From assembly GCA_017979445.1 (NCBI GenBank), contig CM030717.1:21253288-21317287 (forward strand): a stretch of DNA of 64,000 bases, in the 5' to 3' direction. This document shows positions 35,182-45,984 of the stretch, piece by piece (within the stretch, counting starts at the first letter, position 1; each line of letters starts with the position of its first letter). Origin of the DNA: Akebia trifoliata (lineage: Eukaryota > Streptophyta > Magnoliopsida > Ranunculales > Lardizabalaceae). The position numbers and the translations under genes were made by a program. The notes below the pieces were generated by a model. That model was not told the DNA's origin and made no database searches. It was given only the letters and a program-made list of their open reading frames with translations.

Positions 35182-35957
35182 TGTAGACACCCCATTTTTG
35201 CATCCGCCTGATTAATCAAGTCGTCAACCCGATCGCAAAGGTTCCCAATGATGGATGTCTATTCCAATGCTTTATTTTGTTACCAGATATGTTTCAGAAA
35301 TCCGGATGAGGTATCTTGAACTGACAAAACTTAGAAACCACGCTACGCTAGGTAAATACGACCCCAGAAACATAGAAATCATCATCTTGCAAATCAAAAA
35401 GAAGCTTCACGATAAAAATCACTAAAAATGATCAAATTACCAAAATACCCCTAACATCAAAACAACCTTAGAGCCTACATTACGCTTAGGAAAATCTGTT
35501 CAAATACATAAAACGACAAATCGAAACCAAATAAATCATTTCGCCAATTTTCACAAAATTTGACAAAATTACGAAAATACCCCCCCATAAAATTCACGAC
35601 CATTTCACAAAAAAATTTCATAAATGACAAAAACCAACATTCCCATTGAATTCCTTACGAAAAACTGATTTCAAAACATCCTGGAACATTGAAAAACGAC
35701 TTAAAACGTAAAAAATCCTCTCCGAGGGCAAAATGGTAATTTCATAATTAAAATTTCAAAATTAATAAATAAATCATTAAATAATGTAAAGTGAAACATT
35801 AATAAAATTAATTATAAAATTTAAACCAAAAAATTGATCAATCAGGCTTTCAAGAAAAATTGTTGATGGTTCGCAAGATATTTCTTTAATGACCCCTCCA
35901 TTTGGGGGTCCAAAAAATCAAAGATATAATAGAGGGGGGTTCTCCAAAAATTTAAAG

Positions 35958-36250
35958 TCAATCAAGCAAGACTAAAGTCAAGATATTAAAGTCAATCAAA
36001 TAAGACTAAAGTCAAAATTAAAGTCAATTAAGTAAGACTAGAGTCAAGTATTAAAGTCAATCTCATAAGACTAAAGTCAAAACCCTAAATCAAAACCCTA
36101 ATCTAAACTAATCAAGTCAATCTCATAAGACTAAGGTCAAAACCCTAATCTAAACTAATCAAGTCAATCTCATAAGACTAAAGTCAAAACCCTAAGTCAA
36201 AGCCCTAAAGACTAAGTCCATCTTATGAGACCAAAGTCAAAACCCTAATT
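35958..36250 (+). repeat. 32-34 bp tandem repeat with telo-box-like motifs in Ogre2 LTR
   Basis: Units of the type aaagtcaat-caagactaaagtc; the later ones end in aaaccctaa. An identical array is in the 3' LTR at 45029-45320. Confidence 0.8.
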
Positions 36251-36296
36251 AAAACTCTAAAAGAAACCCTAATCAAACCCTAATGCTTCTAAAAAC

Positions 36297-36309
36297 TTTA
36301 TAAATAGGA
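36297..36309 (+). promoter_or_regulatory. TATA box of Ogre2 5' LTR
   Basis: The motif ctttataaatagg lies downstream of the aaaccctaa cluster and upstream of a C/A-rich leader. The 3' LTR has the same at 45368-45380. Confidence 0.65.
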
Positions 36310-36908
36310 GCCTCCACACCCTATTTTCGTATCAAAGAAAAAACCCTAGAAAAAGTAGGTGAAGAAGCCTCCACAACTTCCCCAAAACCTTAATTTTGGA
36401 GCCCTAACTCCTTCCTTAACACCCCTACTCCGATTTTAGCCTAAAAAATACCCAAAAACCTCTCAAAAACATCCCAAAAATCCACAACAAATTCAAAGCA
36501 CCCAGATCCAAGAAGGAGATACCTTACCTCGGAGATCAGGAATCAGATCTGGAGATAGAACGAAGTAAGGAATACGGTACAAGGAGTCGTTTTCACCAGA
36601 TCTGAGGGAATAACACTTTTGTAAATCGAAGGTAAGTTTTTATTATTATTATTTTTTAATCTAGGTTTGTCATTAGCGATGTAGATTTATTTGGGATAAG
36701 TAGAGACCGGCAATGGCCGGGCGGGGTTGGTGCCTAACACCTTCCAACCCCGTAACATGATCTCCAGATTCAGATTTTCTGTAGTAGATTAGTTTTTATC
36801 CATTTTAGAGTCAATTTGGTTCCTAGACCATAATAACTAGGTGGCGACTCCGAAACCTCAAGGTTCAAAAGCGGATCCGCGTACCCCGCGGATCGAGGGC
36901 GCTTTCAG

Positions 36909-36927
36909 TGGCGACTCCACTGGGGAC
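36909..36927 (+). other. tRNA-Arg primer binding site of Ogre2, intact
   Basis: The sequence tggcgactccactggggac is one base after the LTR. It is complementary to the 3' end, with CCA, of a plant tRNA-Arg whose acceptor stem begins gactcca. tRNA-Arg priming is a trait of Ogre elements. Confidence 0.9.
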
Positions 36928-37149
36928 TATTGAAATTCAAACTTGAAAAACCCCAAGTATGGGAGCATTGCCAAGATGACCTAATTTTTTTTTATTTAGT
37001 TGGATTTATTTTATTTATTTTTTCTATTTATTTATTTTTTTTGTCTTGATTGTAGATGATTTTGAGTATTGCATTTTTTTTCCAATTAAGGATAACTTTT
37101 TGATGACCCCTAAATAATGAAAGATTCAAATTGACATATGAAAATGATG

Positions 37150-37905
37150 GAATGATGAAGGTTGGGACAGTAATGTTAAAACGTTTTTACAAAATATTCT
37201 AGTGAGAATTAAGTCTGAGAACCTCTAAATAAAATGTAGATCTCATCGAGTAGATTAATTTAGAACTTGAGTTCACTCAATTTCGTTATCGGAAGCCTTA
37301 GATATCATCGATGCAAGTTCAATCTGTAAATCTGGAATTGTTGTTGAATGAAAGTTGGGACAGCAATGTTAAAACTTTTTTACAAAACATTCTAGTGAGA
37401 ATTACGTCTGGGAACCTTTAATAAAACGTAGATCTCATCGAGTAGATTAATTTAGAATCTGAGTTCACTCAATTTCATTATCGGAAGCCTTAGATATCAT
37501 CGATGCAAGTTCAATCTGTAAATCTGGAATTGTTGCTGAATGAAGGTTGGGATAGCAATGTTAAAACGTTTTCACAGAATATTCTAGTGAGAATTAAGTC
37601 TGAGAACCTCTTAGTAAAACGTAGATCTCATCGAGTAGATTAATTTAGAATCTAAGTTCACTCGATTTCGTTATCAGAAGCCTTAGATATCATCGATGTA
37701 AGTTCAATCTGTAAATCTGGAATTGTTTTTGAATGAAGGTTGGGACAGCAACGTTAAAACGTTTTTACAGAACATTTTGTTGAGAATTAATCTAGGCACC
37801 TCTTAATAAAATGTAGATCTCATCGAGTAGATTAATTTAAAACTTGAGTTCACTCAATTTCGTTATCAGGAGCCTTAGATATCATCGATGTAAATTCGGA
37901 TTGTA
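37150..37905 (+). repeat. 193 bp tandem repeat, four copies, in Ogre2 leader
   Basis: The phrase gttgggacag recurs at 37161, 37354, 37546 and 37739, giving periods of 193, 192 and 193. Each unit includes tagatctcatcgagtagatt and ttagatatcatcgatg. Confidence 0.9.
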
Positions 37906-38644
37906 TTTTTCAAATTCACAGAAAATTTGAATTTATCTAATGTTAGCACAATTAATGTTCCTGAGAGTGAGCTCATCTCAACCATTGTCATTCTATCATC
38001 CAATGTAACATCTATTGGAATCTCGATTTATTTTGGATCACCCAAAAATAATCCTTGATTAGACCATAGACAACAAATTTATGGGCTTTTTTAATGTTGG
38101 ATCAGATTAATTATTATTTGTGTTATATGCCCATATAATGTGTCATGATCTCTACAGATATATTTGTGATGTGTTTGCTTTCATCTTAATTTCGATGTGA
38201 TGGGTTTTGTATTATTTTCTTGATCAATATTCATTTGATATCCATATGTGATGACATAATCTGGCCCATGGGCCCATGTGTTTGAAAAAGGCCCCGAGCA
38301 CACCCCACCCTGTTTTGCACACACCACATGCACGTTTACTGTTTTGCATACTTACACGTCCTATATAGCCAACGTGGCACTAGTGCGTGGCCCGGTCTCT
38401 TCGGAGATGCGAAGTCAATCATGAAAACCACAACTCCAGTCACGTACCTTAGGGTATATCAAACTGGGACATCAATATTGTCTGATCAGGTGATTCTGAA
38501 AGGTATATTGATGCACCTAGGCTGGAGCAACCTGAGCCTTTGACCTATTGTGAGCCACACAGTCACATGTCCCGATTGCCAATGTAGTACTAGTACGTGG
38601 TCGGTCCCCTCGTGGGATGCCAAGGTATAAAAGATAATCTAAGT

Positions 38645-38865
38645 ATATCAATTGCACTTCTTGGTCAAAATCGGTGCCTAAGCAAGATCTTGCCCCGTTG
38701 TACCCTACTGTACGAGGGGGATAGACTACGTCTATTCTAGACGAGAGGTATTTAAGTGGGCCCTTGCTCAGCATTGTGCGCCACCTCTCAACTGGAGATC
38801 AAACTGGCTGTTTTTGGCTTCAGAGAAGTGAATTGAGGTTTTAGATTATCACCTATACGGTATAT
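38645..38865 (+). repeat. Shared leader module, copy 6 (Ogre2)
   Basis: It begins atatcaattgcacttcttgg and has the core gggggatagactacgtctat, with the dyad at 38721-38735, then gcccttgctcagcattgtgc. This is the best preserved copy and aligns with copies 1 and 4 along its length. Confidence 0.85.
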
Positions 38866-39239
38866 CAAACCAAGTCACCATGTATCGAAAGGTATATAGG
38901 TGTGCTTGGGCAAGGGTGGCCAGATAAAAATGCATTGCACGTAGTAAGCTTAGAGTCTAGAAACCTTCCCAGTAGGTCACGACTCGAACTTATCGTGGGT
39001 GTTCCCGGGTTGTTTATTGATTGGAACCTGTTGATTGATGAATGTATGTGAGTGCTGTGAATGATGAGATCAAAGTATATAGTTGTCCTCAAGGATCAAA
39101 AATTTGTTTCGAAAATTAAAATGGGTGCACCGACCCAATAAAGAATTCATTCTTTTAAAATAATGATCCAGTCCATCCCGATCCAATAATCATGGTGGGT
39201 TGGGCCATTTAAATTAAAATAGAAATCAAATTTTCAAAG

Positions 39240-39440
39240 AAGAAAAATGGTTTACGAAGGGAAAGTGTTTTCTAGAAAAAGTGTTTTCCAAAATAAGTGT
39301 TTTCCAGAAAAAGAGTTATTCTCTAGAAAATAATGTTTTCTAAGAAAAAATGTTTTCCAGAAGAACAAGATTTTCCAAGAGAAAATGCTTTCCAAATAAC
39401 AAACTATTTTTCAGAAGAAAATATTTTCCGAAAGAAAAGA
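39240..39440 (+). repeat. Short imperfect repeat (gttttccagaaaa type)
   Basis: About ten units of 16-20 bp with the core gttttcc-agaaaa; A/T-rich and non-coding. Confidence 0.6.
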
Positions 39441-39559
39441 AAATGAAGGAAAAATGATTTACAAAAGATCTATTTTTGCGTGGAAAATTTTTGAAATATG
39501 TTTTTTACCAAAAATCTATTTTTTGCATGGACCTTGTAAAATTATCGAAATATGTTTTT

Positions 39560-40544
39560 CTAAAAAGAAAATGATTGCAAAAAATAATCAGAATTGTGAA
39601 AATTGTTATTCAATAAAAACATTATTTTCAAGAGTGCAATAAAATTATTTTCCTTCTGAATAATCATTGAATGGATGAATTGTTTAATGGATTGGTGCAC
39701 AAAATTCAATAAAATCTTAGGGTTCATTTAAAATGTTATCAAGGGGGTGACACTGAAATTGGTTAAATTCACCTTCAAAGAGGTTTTAAGGGTTATCATT
39801 GTATGTAAGCTCAATCGTCTATCGTCTAGCTAGGGTTGTAAATCCGGTCAGTTAGAGTAAACGTCAATATCAAGTCAACAGCCAGAAATGACCTCAAAAT
39901 TTCTCAACATCGTCCAGTTGTTCTTTGAAGATCATAGTGCTTCAATCCCACCGGTTATAAGCAATATCTCAGTCCTCAGTCCTAATCAAACTCGTGTGGG
40001 TACTTGTCTTGAGTTTTCATGAGTCATTTGGGTTAGCTCGAGTCCTTTTTTTCAGCAAGGTCATGTCTTCCTTAGATTGAGTCTACTCTTTCCTATTGAG
40101 TCAAGTTAGTTCATCGAGTCTATAGAGGTGTCTGTTGCCCCATCTGAAATTAATCGGATAAAGGAAATTTTTGAATACCTCGAGCGCATTAACGAATTAA
40201 CTAATAATTTGATAGATTTCGTTTCTGAACAAGAAGATAAGAGTCGGGCTCAACCTTTAATCGAGAAAGGAAAGGTCTTTGACCTTGAAACAAAAAATAA
40301 TTCTTAAAGAGATTCAAATAGAAACCATTTTATCCCTAAAGGAACACCAGGGGATAATGAATTTACTCAGAAATTTCAAAAGACTTGTTTGTGTGATCAT
40401 ATGAGGGTATGTTAGGTACAAGCTTGGGTATTGTTCAACACGGAATAGATACTCGTCTATGTCGATGGAATCAAAGAAGATGTTATAAAATGTATCAGCA
40501 CTATCCTTACTACATCTTGAGTTTCAAATCACATATTATCAGTC
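39560..40544 (+). mobile_element. Ogre2 region with ORF1 deleted and a residual coding scrap
   Basis: At about 39595 the sequence jumps from the pre-ORF1 leader to the post-ORF1 spacer (tcagaattgtgaaaattgtta matches 33203-33225), so ORF1 has been removed. From about 40135 a frame reads EINRIKEIFEYLERINELT and on to a stop near 40305; it looks helical and charged, possibly a Gag remnant, but I recognise no domain. Confidence 0.5.
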
Positions 40545-41223
40545 GATATGGGGGTACCTTTTGAACTGATCTCTGATAATGGGTCGTACTTCAAAGCATA
40601 AATCATTACTCTATGTTTAAAGTTGAAGATCCGGAAGCACAAATCATCCCCCTACCGTCCTCAGATCAATGGAACAGTTGAAGCAGTTAGTAAGAGTCTC
40701 AAGACTATCATCAGGAAAATGTGTCAATCACATCAAGATTGGTCAGAAAAATTATCATTCACGCTATGGACATATCGAACTTCAATTCGATCCTCTACTG
40801 GAGCTACTAGTGTATGGCATGGAAGCAGTCTTGCCAGTTAAAATAGAAATGTCGTCTCTCAGGGTCTTGTTGGAAAATCATTTGTTAGAAACAGATTGGG
40901 TTCGTCAGCAGTATGAAGAATTAAACTTGATCGAAGAAAACGAGTTAAAGCCCTATACCATGTGCAAGCTTATTTAAGAAGAGTTACCCGTGCATTTGAC
41001 AAAAAGGTCAAAGCTCATCATTTACAAGTCAAGGATTTAAGTATCAGACTTCAAAGAAAATTGAACACTCCTCCTCGACTATAGGAGAAAGTGTGAACCC
41101 AATTGGAGAAATTCATTCATTAAGGAAATACTGTCTGGAAAAGTCGTCAGACTTCAAGATCATGATAGAAGTGAACTACCAGAGTCAACAAACCTTGACT
41201 GGATCAAATGGTACTACATTTAA
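40545..41223 (+). pseudogene. Integrase C-terminal fragment of Ogre2
   Basis: It reads VPFELISDNGSYF (second catalytic Asp), then SPYRPQINGTVEAVSKS (catalytic Glu), DWSEKLSFTLWTYRTS, and VYGMEAVLPVKIE, with frame changes near 40790 and stops near 40975. It continues through FDKKVKAHHLQVKDL to the usual C-terminal fold (LSGKVVRLQDHD) and stops at 41223. The zinc-binding N-terminus and first catalytic Asp are missing, as are RT and RNase H upstream, so it cannot act. It shows that Ogre2 derives from a pol-bearing ancestor. Confidence 0.8.
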
Positions 41224-41754
41224 GGAGGCCATCTTTGGCCGAATCAATTTTCCTGCTACCCAGTTCATTATGTCCTTTCTCAGCCCTTTGCAGCTTTTTC
41301 AAAAAAAATAAAATAAAATAAAAAATAATGCCTTTTTCTTTCTCAGCCCGATTACCTAACCCAGGGAGGGAAAAATTTGAACTACGTTTTGGTCTGATCC
41401 CAAAAATTTGGGGTACGTAGGCAACCTGAGAAGTTACTTTAGGCCCGACCACATCAAAATAAAAAAATATATATAGATTCCCTGACAAAGGAAAAATCTA
41501 AAAAGAAAAAAATTCAAAAGAAAAAGAAATATCATCCAAAATGGGGAAGAAAGTTCAAGAAAAAATTTTTAAATGAAATGCCACACAAGGGGCATTTGGG
41601 TTTTTGAGCCTCAAAATTCCTTTCTTTTTATGCTTAGTCCTAAGCCTACCTATAAAAGTCCTCCTAAGTATCGTGTGAAAAAGTCAAGGAGGGTAGCGAA
41701 GCATGATCAGACAGTAATTCTAGAACTTCAGAAGAGAATAAAAAGATAAAAAAA

Positions 41755-41995
41755 AATGAAGAAGCCTGCTAAGTTGAAAACCCGGAAAGGGCGACTTAGG
41801 CAAAAATTAAGGCAAGCTCGCAAGGTTGAAAATCTGAAAGGACAATTTTGGCAACAATCAGAGCAAAGAAAAAAGAAAGAGCTCGCTAGATCGAAAACCT
41901 GAAAAGGCGATCTAGGCAAAAGCTAGAGCAAGCTCGCTAGATTGAAAACCTGAAAAGGCGATCTAGGCAAAAGTTAGAGTAATAAAGAAAAACAG
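41755..41995 (+). repeat. About 53 bp tandem repeat in Ogre2 3' UTR
   Basis: About four units of the type agctcgctagattgaaaacc then gaaaaggcgatctaggcaaa. Later units are nearly identical, earlier ones diverged. Confidence 0.7.
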
Positions 41996-42757
41996 AAGAA
42001 AATCCCAAGCTGAAAGTGGCCCGAGCTGAAACATCAGAAGTTCGAATCATCAAGTTCAATACTCAGCTTAAACCAGGCATAGATTCAGAAGCCACAAGTA
42101 TCTTGTCTATGATCGATCTGAAAATTCTTACTTCCCCAAGTGAACCAATGGAGAGAAGGGTGAATTCTATGATGAGTCTCAAAAGGAAATATTTTGTTTT
42201 CTTGAGCCTGACTCAAAATCTTCAATAAAATTAAACAAAATTAAAAGTTGGATCTTTATTGCGCTTGTGGTAATCAAATATTTCAAACCTTCATATAAGG
42301 GGCATTTTTCTTTTTCCTCTAAATATGTAATTCTCCCCCTTATACTAGGGGCATTTTTTAATGATGTATTCAATGCCATGTTTATTGTCAAACTAGGGAC
42401 ATTTTGTTTTTGAGCAATGTTAATCCTAAAAGATAATGAGAACTCCAAACTTAATGTTACCCTCTTGATAACAGTTCTTCAAAAAACTCTTGAGGTTCAA
42501 AAGAAATAAAAACTCAGGTTTTAAATTCATAAAACTTTTGGATAAATCCTTGAGGTTCAAACAAAAGCACTTCGGATCTCACATTTGACTGTGTCCAGAG
42601 ATCAACTAATATGGTATTCCCAGATCCAATCATTCCTGGATTCGATCATTTCTCTTCCAGATTCAGTATCTTCCAGATTTATTCAATTCACTCTAATCAG
42701 TCTTTTCCAAATTCATTCATTCTTTCCCAAAAGTCCTTCATTCCTTCGCCAATTTTG

Positions 42758-43906
42758 CTCAGTTGCTGCCAAGGGTTTTCTCGGAACTATGCTCAGATGC
42801 CGCCAAGGGTTTTCTTAGAATTATGCTCAGATACCGCCGAGGGTTTTCTCGGAACTATGCTCAGATGCCGCCAAGGGTTTTCTTGAAATTATGCTCAGAT
42901 GCCGCCAAGGGTTTTTTGGGAATTATGCTCAGATACCGCCAAGGGTCATCTTAGATTTTGCTCAGTTACCGCCAAGGGTTATCTTGGATTTTGCTCAGTT
43001 GCCGCCAAGGGTTAACTTGGATTTTGCTCAGTTTCTGCCAAGGGTTATCTTGGATTTTGCTCAGATGCCGCCAAGGGTTATCTTGGATTTTGCTCAGTTT
43101 CCGCCAAGGATTATCTTGGATTTTGCTCAGTTTCCGCCAAGGGTTATCTTGGATTTTGCTCAGTTGCCGCCAAGGGTTTTCTTGGAATTATGCTCAGATA
43201 CCGCCGAGGGTTTTCTTGGAATTATGCTCAGATGCCGCCAAGGGTTTTCTTGGAATTATGCTCGGATGCCGCCGAGGGTTTTCTCGGAACTATGCTCAGA
43301 TGCTGCCAAGGGTTTTCTTGGAATTATGCTCAGATGCCGTCGAGGGTTTTCTTGGAACTATGCTCAGATGCCACCAAGGGTTTTCTTGGAATTATGCTTA
43401 GATACCGCCGAGGGTTTTCTCGGAACTATGCTCAGATGCTGCCAAGGGTTTTCTTGGAATTATGCTCAGATGCCGCCAAGGGTTTTCTTGGAATTATGCT
43501 CAGATGCCGCCGAGGGTTTTCTCGGAACTATGCTCAGATGCCGCCAAGGGTTTTCTTGGAATTATGCTCAGATACCGCCGAGGGTTTTCTCGGAACTATG
43601 CTCAAATGCCGCCAAGGGTTTTCTTGGAACTATGCTCAGATGCCGCCAAGGGTTTTCTTGGAATTATGCTCAGATGCCGCCGAGGGTTTTCTTGGAATTA
43701 TGCTCAGATGCCGCCAAGGGTTTTCTTGGAATTATGCTCAGATGCCGCCGAGGGTTTTCTAGGAACTATGCTCAGATGCCGCCAAGGGTTTTCTTGGAAT
43801 TATGCTCAGATGCCGTCGAGGGTTTTCTCGGAACTATGCTTAAATGCTGCCAAGGGTTTTCTTGGAACTATGCTCAGATGTCGCCAAGGGTTTTCTTGGA
43901 ATTATG
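42758..43906 (+). repeat. 33/34 bp tandem array, 34 units, in Ogre2 3' UTR
   Basis: Each unit starts ctcag and contains tgccgccaagggtt. By spacing of ctcag there are 34 units: about 27 of 34 bp and about 7 of 33 bp, the latter clustered around 42928-43160 with a ttatcttggattttg ending. The 34 bp period is not a multiple of three and the unit has no stop in any phase, so all three forward frames stay open (357, 190, 173 and 147 codons); these are not genes. Tandem arrays in the 3' UTR are known for Ogre-type elements and can seed satellite DNA. Confidence 0.95.
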
Positions 43907-44240
43907 CTCAGTTTATATTTACTTTATGCTCAGATTTGACTCATTTCCAACTCAAACTCTTTGAAATCAATCTCAGATTTTGAGCCCACACACTTGCACA
44001 GTTGTTACATCAGTCAAGGAGAATTTCTTAAAAATTCAAGGATCTGACACTGCCAGTGAGAGCTCGCGCTCAAGGACCTGACATTTTTCTAGTTCGGGGA
44101 GAGTTTTACGCTCAATGATCCGAATACCCCGACAAATTGTTAAATCAGGCTGCAAAATGAACTGTCACTAGCTTTGGCATTCGGATATCGCACTATCTAC
44201 CAAAATAGATTTGCTATCTAGTTTGCTTCAACCCTCTGCC

Positions 44241-44253
44241 AAAGAGGGGCATC
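44241..44253 (+). other. Polypurine tract of Ogre2
   Basis: The sequence aaagaggggcatc directly precedes the 3' LTR. Confidence 0.85.
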
Positions 44254-45979
44254 TGTAGACACCCCATTTTTGCATCCGCCTGATTAATCAAGTCGTCAAC
44301 CCGATCGCAAAGGTTCCCAATGATAGATGTCTATTCCAATGCTTTATTTTGTTACCAGATATATTTCAGAAATCCGGATGAGGTATCTCGAACTGACAAA
44401 ACTTAGAAACCACGCTACGCTAGGTAAATACGACCCCAGAAACATAGAAATCATCATCTTGCAAACCAAAAAGAAGCTTCACGATAAAAATCACTAAAAA
44501 TGACCAAATTACCAAAATACCCCTAACATCAAAACAACCTTAGAGCCTACATTACGCTTAGGAAAATCCGTTCAAATACATAAAACGACAAATCGAAACC
44601 AAATAAATCATTTCGCCAATTTTAACAAAATTTGACAAAATTACGAAAATACCCCTCATAAAATTCACGACCATTTCACAAAAAAATTTCATAAATGACA
44701 AAAATCAACATTCCCATTGAATTCCTTACGAAAAACTGATTTCAAAACATCCTGGAACATTGAAAAATGACTTAAAACGTAAAAAATCCTCTCCGAGGAC
44801 AAAATGGTAATTTCATAATTAAAAATTTCGAAATTAATAAATAAATCATAAATAATGTAAAGTGAAACATTAATAAAATTAATTATAAAATTTAAACCAA
44901 AAAATTGATCAATTAGGCTTTCAAGAAAAATTGTAGATGGTTCGCAAGATATTTCTTTAATGACCCCTCCATTTGGGGGTCCAAAGGATCAAAGATATAA
45001 TAGAGGGGGGTTCTCCAAAAATTTAAAGTCAATCAAGCAAGACTAAAGTCAAGATATTAAAGTCAATCAAATAAGACTAAAGTCAAAATTAAAGTCAATT
45101 AAGTAAGACTAGAGTCAAGTATTAAAGTCAATCTCATAAGACTAAAGTCAAAACCCTAAATCAAAACCCTAATCTAAACTAATCAAGTCAATCTCATAAG
45201 ACTAAGGTCAAAACCCTAATCTAAACTAATCAAGTCAATCTCATAAGACTAAAGTCAAAACCCTAAGTCAAAGCCCTAAAGACTAAGTCCTTCTCATGAG
45301 ACCAAAGTCAAAACCCTAATTAAAACTCTAAAAGAAACCCTAATCAAACCCTAATGCTTTTAAAAACTTTATAAATAGGAGCCTCCACACCCTATTTTCG
45401 TATCAAAGAAAAAACCCTAGAAAAAGTAAGTGAAAAAGCCTCCACAACCTCCCCAAAACCTTAATTTTAGAGCCCTAACTCCTTCCCTAACACCCCTACT
45501 CCGATTTTAGCCTAAAAAACACCCAAAAATCTCTTAAAAACATCCCAAAAATCCACAACAAATTCAAAGCACCCAAATCCAAGAAGGAGATACCTTACCT
45601 CGAAGATCAGGAATCAGATCCGGAGATAGAACGAAGTGAGGAATACGGTACAAGGAACCATTTTCACCAGATCTGAGGGAATAACACTTTTGTAGATTCG
45701 AAGGTAAGTTTTTTTTATTATTATTTTTTAATCTAGGTTTGTCATTAGCGATGTAGATTTATTTGGGATAAGTAGAGACCGGCAATGGCCGGGCGGGGTA
45801 GGTGCCTAACACCTTCCAACCCCGTAACATGATCCCCGGATTCAGATTTTCTGTAGTAGATTAGTTTTTATCCGTTTTAGAGTCAATTTGGTTCCTAGAC
45901 CATAATAACTAGGTGGCGACTCCCAAACCTTAAGGGTCAAAAGTGGATCCGCGCACCCCGCGGATCGAGGGCGCTTTCA
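44254..45979 (+). mobile_element. 3' LTR of Ogre2
   Basis: TGTAGACACCCC to GCGCTTTCA, 1726 bp, closely matching 35182-36907, including the tandem repeat (45029-45320) and TATA box (45368-45380). It is followed by catat. Confidence 0.95.
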
Positions 45980-45984
45980 CATAT

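Larger units (their letters stand above)
35182..36907 (+). mobile_element. 5' LTR of Ogre2
   Basis: TGTAGACACCCC to GCGCTTTCA, 1726 bp. It differs from the 3' LTR by about seven substitutions and one short indel in the first 440 bp counted by eye. It has a 32-34 bp tandem repeat (35958-36250) with several aaaccctaa motifs upstream of the TATA box. Confidence 0.95.
36928..39560 (+). mobile_element. Ogre2 leader (5' UTR)
   Basis: Contains a 193 bp tandem repeat, a block homologous to the Ogre1 leader (37975-39060), module copy 6 and a gttttccagaaaa-type short repeat (39240-39440). No gene. Confidence 0.75.
41224..44240 (+). mobile_element. Ogre2 3' UTR
   Basis: It contains the ggggtacgtaggcaacctga phrase common after integrase in Tat-type elements (near 41410), a 50-odd bp repeat (41755-41995), and the 34 bp array. 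No conserved ORF in either strand. Confidence 0.65.
35182..45979 (+). mobile_element. Ogre2: 10.8 kb non-autonomous Ogre/Tat element
   Basis: Two LTRs of 1726 bp each, the perfect target duplication catat (35177-35181 and 45980-45984), an intact tRNA-Arg primer site and a polypurine tract define it exactly. The internal region has a leader, a deleted ORF1, only the C-terminal half of integrase and long tandem repeats; no gag, protease, RT or RNase H domains were found. It therefore needed enzymes from another Ogre. It is younger than Ogre1, which it splits. Confidence 0.95.

Noticed and set aside
34716..35219. 167-codon minus-strand ORF
   Set aside because: It runs antisense through the 58-60 bp repeat, the gag start and into the Ogre2 LTR, crossing an insertion junction.
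36060..36300. Telomeric repeat tract or interstitial telomere
   Set aside because: The ccctaa motifs are spaced within 32-34 bp units, not in tandem heptamers, and are inside an LTR.
42891..43964. 357-codon ORF with a repeated 34-residue pattern
   Set aside because: It is produced by a stop-free 34 bp tandem repeat; all three forward frames are open and the shifts between 33 and 34 bp units break any fixed protein frame.
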